Assembly: GCA_023433615.1 (NCBI GenBank)
Contig: JAEZCJ010000117.1
Coordinates: 1 to 35,423 of the forward strand
Length of the DNA: 35,423 bases
Direction of reading: 5' to 3'
From: Bacillota bacterium
GTDB lineage: Bacteria; Bacillota; Bacilli; Paenibacillales; Paenibacillaceae
In this document: positions 32,645 to 35,423 of the stretch, piece by piece
How the letters are laid out: every line of letters begins with the position of its first letter
Numbering within the stretch: the stretch's first letter is position 1
The notes under the pieces: generated by a model
Told to the model about the DNA's origin: nothing
Database searches by the model: none
The model's input: only the letters and a program-made list of their open reading frames with translations
Position numbers and translations under genes: made by a program

Positions 32645-35423
32645 GTGGCGCTTGACCCTTATTCAGAAAATGTACGGTTAACGAGCGGGAAATGGAAGGA
32701 AGAACGGGATTACTGGCTGGAGATGTACGGGGACGACGTGGAGATGAGCGGTTTTGCGGCGGATGGCAGGGAAGACGACTCGAGCGGGACGGAGCATCGA
32801 GTTGCGATCGTGCCGTTCCCTGAACCATTGACGCATCAACTGTTGCAGCTGTGCCGGCAATCCGATCAAGGGCTCTATGCCTTGCTGGTGTCGGCAGTCG
32901 CATACGTGCTGCACAGGTATTCGGGCGAACGACAGCTTACGATCGGAATACCCGCGCCTTCGCCAGCGCCGGCCGGAGCGCTTGATGCCGACGCGTCAGG
33001 AAGCGGCGGGCTCTCCGCGGTGAAATTTCGCGTCGACCGGCAGGCCACGTTCAAGAGCTATCTGTTTTCCGTACATGAGGTTATCCGGCAGAGCGGCAAA
33101 TATCGGCATATTCCTTTTGCATCCATCTACCGCCTACTAAAACGGAATAAGGAGATTTCCATACCGGCATTCAAGACCGTCGTGCAACTGGACGGCTTGC
33201 ATCAATCGCTGGCGGACAGCAGCCTGCAGTCCGATATCGTATTCCGCTTCGAGCGGGCAGAGAACAGGCTCTGCGGGCGAATCGCCTATCCATCGTCGCG
33301 TTATACCCAGGCTTATGTCGATGGGATCGGAGGTCACCTGATTCGATTCTTCGAGGAGGCGCTTGGCCGGCCCGAAGGGTTGATCGATGACATTGAGCTT
33401 CTTCGGCCGGAGGAGCTGAAGCGGATCAGGGATGGATTCAATGCATCGGAGACGCCTTACGAGCGGGCGGCAACGATCGGCGAGCTCATGGATCGGCGAG
33501 CGGAGAAGCATCCCGATCAACCGGCAATCAGCTGGAAGGACAAGCTGATCAGCTATGGGCAATTGAAGGAGCTTACCGACAGGCTGGCGGCTTACATGCG
33601 CAGCAGAGGGGTTCAGCGCAACAAGATCGTCGCGGTGATGACGGACCGTTCCCCGGATCTGATCGTTGCGCTTGTGGCGGTACTCAAGGCAGGAGGAACC
33701 TATCTGCCGATCGATCCGGCGCTTCCCCGGGAGCGAATCGCCTTGATGCTGGAAGACAGCGGTGCCGTTCTGATGCTGACGCCCAAGGAGCAGGTTGCCG
33801 ATGCAGCCGATTACGAAGGCGATATCGTGGATCTGAGCGATGCCAGCTCCTATCCGGCGCTGCAATCGCCGCTGGAGAAGGTGAGCGAGCCCGAGGACGC
33901 GGCCTACTTGATCTATACGTCCGGCTCGACCGGCAAACCGAAGGGCGTGCTCGTTCCGCATCGGGCCATCGCGAATTTCATCGCGGGCATGACGAGCCGG
34001 ATCGCTTTTACCGAAGGGAAGACAATCGCGGCCGTCACGACGTCCTCGTTCGACATCTTCCTGCTGGAGACGCTGCTGCCGCTGACGCAGGGCATGAAAG
34101 TCGCGATCGCGGGGACCGAAGAGACGAATAATCCGGTGCTGCTCAGCAGCTGGCTTGCCGATCAAGCCGTCGAGATGTTCCAGACGACGCCGTCAAGAAT
34201 GCAGCTCCTATTGAACGTCGATCAAGGCTCGCGCGGCATGCAGCGCATGACCGAAATCATGCTCGGGGGAGAAGCCTTCCCTAACGAATTGCTGCAGCAG
34301 CTTCAGGAACGGTGCAAGGGCGCCGCGATCTACAATATGTACGGTCCGACCGAGACGACGATATGGTCCTCCGTGAAGGAGGTCACGCGGGAGGATCGGG
34401 TATGCCTCGGTCCTCCGATCGCGAATACCGGCATCTACATTGTCGATTCGGCAATGCGCCTGATGCCGATCGGCGCTGCGGGGGAGCTCTGCATCGGGGG
34501 AGACGGCGTTGCCCTCGGCTATTGGAACCGGGAGGAATTGACCGCTGATCGCTTCCTGCCCAATCCGTTCACGGGGAGCGGCTTGATGTATCGCACCGGC
34601 GATCTGGCCAGATGGCTGCCGAACGGCGACATGGAATTTCTGGGCCGCATGGATCATCAAGTGAAGGTCCGAGGCTATCGGGTGGAGCTGGGCGAGGTGG
34701 AATCCGCGCTGCTTGCAGCGGAAGGCGTGGAGGCAGCGGTATGCACCGCCAAGAAGGACAATCACGGCAATGACGTGATCTGCGCCTATTACGTGTCCGT
34801 GAGCCGGCAGTCCGCAGACCTGCTGCGGAGCCGCATCGCCGAACGGCTTCCGGACTACATGCTCCCGTCCTTCTACATTCCGCTCGAGCGGCTGCCCTAC
34901 ACGCCGAACGGCAAGCTGGACCGGAAGCTGCTGCCGAGCCCTTACGACATGGACGGCAGCCTGCTCCTTAGCGAGCCTCCCAGTAGCGAAGCGGAAGCGC
35001 GCGTGCTGGAGATCTGGCGCTCCGTGCTGGGCATAGGCAGCCTTGGCGTAACGGACGACTTCTTCAATGCAGGCGGCCATTCGCTGAATCTGCTAAAGCT
35101 TGAGGTCGAGATGGAGAAGGCAGGGTTCCGATTCGCTCCCGAGCTGCTCTATCGCTCGCCCACGGTTCGGGAGCTGCTGAGGCGGCTGGAAGACGATAAC
35201 GCCGCGGCTCTCGCGGTCGAACCGATCCGTCAGGCCGTCGCGATGCCGGACACGGATCTCTCCGGAGCAACGACGATCAGGCAGGTTGAACGGCTGGCTC
35301 CGTTCAACGACATCTTCTACAAGGAATGCTTCTACAACGCGCTGTTCCCGGCTGTCCAATATTTGGAGAGCGATATCCTGCCCATCCTGCTGAACGATGC
35401 GATTCTGTATCGTTTCGATCAAC
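32645..35423 (+). CDS. NRPS, half C domain - A(Gly) - PCP - start of further domain (stop outside window)
   Basis: The frame stays open from GTG 32645 to the window end (926 full codons). Residues ~15-258 are a C-domain C-lobe. Residues ~275-770 are an adenylation domain: YTSGSTGKPKG near 421-434, FDIFLLE with Asp470, NMYGPTETT, YRTGDL, GRMDHQVKVRGYRVELGEVE, and the catalytic Lys757 in NGKLDRK. Read by eye against GrsA, the specificity positions are D-I-L-Q-M-G-M-I-W, close to the published glycine code DILQLGLIW. Residues ~781-850 are a PCP with Ser813 in GGHSL. From ~880 a new segment begins with FNDIFYKECFYNALFP. It would load glycine and accept the acyl chain from the C domain of the preceding protein. 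Long reverse-strand ORFs here are shadows. Confidence 0.95.
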   Translation, partial: MALDPYSENVRLTSGKWKEERDYWLEMYGDDVEMSGFAADGREDDSSGTEHRVAIVPFPEPLTHQLLQLCRQSDQGLYALLVSAVAYVLHRYSGERQLTIGIPAPSPAPAGALDADASGSGGLSAVKFRVDRQATFKSYLFSVHEVIRQSGKYRHIPFASIYRLLKRNKEISIPAFKTVVQLDGLHQSLADSSLQSDIVFRFERAENRLCGRIAYPSSRYTQAYVDGIGGHLIRFFEEALGRPEGLIDDIELLRPEELKRIRDGFNASETPYERAATIGELMDRRAEKHPDQPAISWKDKLISYGQLKELTDRLAAYMRSRGVQRNKIVAVMTDRSPDLIVALVAVLKAGGTYLPIDPALPRERIALMLEDSGAVLMLTPKEQVADAADYEGDIVDLSDASSYPALQSPLEKVSEPEDAAYLIYTSGSTGKPKGVLVPHRAIANFIAGMTSRIAFTEGKTIAAVTTSSFDIFLLETLLPLTQGMKVAIAGTEETNNPVLLSSWLADQAVEMFQTTPSRMQLLLNVDQGSRGMQRMTEIMLGGEAFPNELLQQLQERCKGAAIYNMYGPTETTIWSSVKEVTREDRVCLGPPIANTGIYIVDSAMRLMPIGAAGELCIGGDGVALGYWNREELTADRFLPNPFTGSGLMYRTGDLARWLPNGDMEFLGRMDHQVKVRGYRVELGEVESALLAAEGVEAAVCTAKKDNHGNDVICAYYVSVSRQSADLLRSRIAERLPDYMLPSFYIPLERLPYTPNGKLDRKLLPSPYDMDGSLLLSEPPSSEAEARVLEIWRSVLGIGSLGVTDDFFNAGGHSLNLLKLEVEMEKAGFRFAPELLYRSPTVRELLRRLEDDNAAALAVEPIRQAVAMPDTDLSGATTIRQVERLAPFNDIFYKECFYNALFPAVQYLESDILPILLNDAILYRFDQ
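32687..33420 (+). other. C-terminal lobe of a condensation domain, at the start of the NRPS
   Basis: About 245 residues ahead of the A domain match the second lobe of a C domain: LYALLVSAVAYVLHRYSGER, LTIGIPAPSP (VIGTPV position), a TFKSYLFSVHEVIRQ helix, IPFASIYRLL, FKTVVQLDG, and IRFFEEAL leading to IDDIELL. There is no N-lobe and no HHxxxDG. Because the preceding protein already ends in a complete C domain, this lobe is redundant for catalysis and may serve as an interface (inference). Confidence 0.7.
35285..35423 (+). other. Start of an extra domain after the PCP, with CFYN motif
   Basis: After a short linker, the segment FNDIFYKECFYNALFP (Cys895) and LPILLNDAILYRF begins and is cut by the window. 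A single Cys followed by a small polar residue at the head of a helix recalls cysteine-protease-fold acyltransferases such as the BtrH N-terminal domain. The match is from memory and weak; the rest of the domain is not visible. Confidence 0.3.

Noticed and set aside
33137..34165. Long reverse-strand ORF (342 codons), with others at 34208-35080 and 35093-35422
   Set aside because: They lie entirely opposite the NRPS frame with canonical A-domain and PCP motifs; their translations show no recognisable domain and are rich in Arg/His/Gln typical of antisense shadows of GC-rich genes.
1..35423. CRISPR arrays, tRNA or rRNA genes, insertion sequences
   Set aside because: Coding sequence is nearly continuous; no direct-repeat arrays, RNA-gene signatures or transposase reading frames were found. 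The repeated sequence seen is the homology between PKS modules.

Overview
The window is a single, tightly packed, plus-strand biosynthetic operon from an aerobic spore-former of the Paenibacillus/Cohnella type. That assignment is inferred from the moderately high GC, the strong AGGAGG-like ribosome binding sites, the frequent TTG/GTG starts and the trans-AT PKS/NRPS style. Both ends are cut: the first gene lacks its start and the last lacks its stop. No gap between genes exceeds about 35 bases, so there is no gene-free stretch. I see no internal terminator or obvious promoter; transcription presumably starts upstream of the window.

Layout: (1) 1-4594, three consecutive carbamoyltransferases of the NodU/CmcH/TobZ family, the first a C-terminal fragment and the other two close paralogues with an extra C-terminal domain. 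(2) 4602-5333, a type II (editing) thioesterase. (3) 5352-7898, an acyl-AMP ligase fused to an ACP and to a C-terminal half of a condensation domain; this is the loading protein. (4) 7926-32618, four PKS proteins carrying six extension modules (2+1+2+1). Every module is KS-KR-ACP with no AT, DH, ER or methyltransferase. The last PKS protein ends in a complete condensation domain. (5) 32645 to the window end, an NRPS protein that begins with a half condensation domain, continues with an adenylation domain whose specificity residues read like the glycine code, then a PCP, then the beginning of a further domain with a Cys-Phe-Tyr-Asn motif.

How the parts fit (inference): the ligase activates a carboxylic (probably fatty) acid and loads it on its own ACP. 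Six malonyl extensions, with malonyl units supplied by an acyltransferase encoded elsewhere, each followed by ketoreduction only, would give a 1,3-polyol acyl chain with up to six hydroxyls. The C domain joins the chain to glycine, and the NRPS continues beyond the window. The three carbamoyltransferases would decorate hydroxyls of the polyol. The predicted product class is a multiply O-carbamoylated lipo-polyol-peptide. I do not recognise it as a named compound. Also notable are the two half condensation domains at protein ends, a conserved docking hairpin at three PKS interfaces, and a change in the ketoreductase stereo-signature between modules 1-3 and 4-6.
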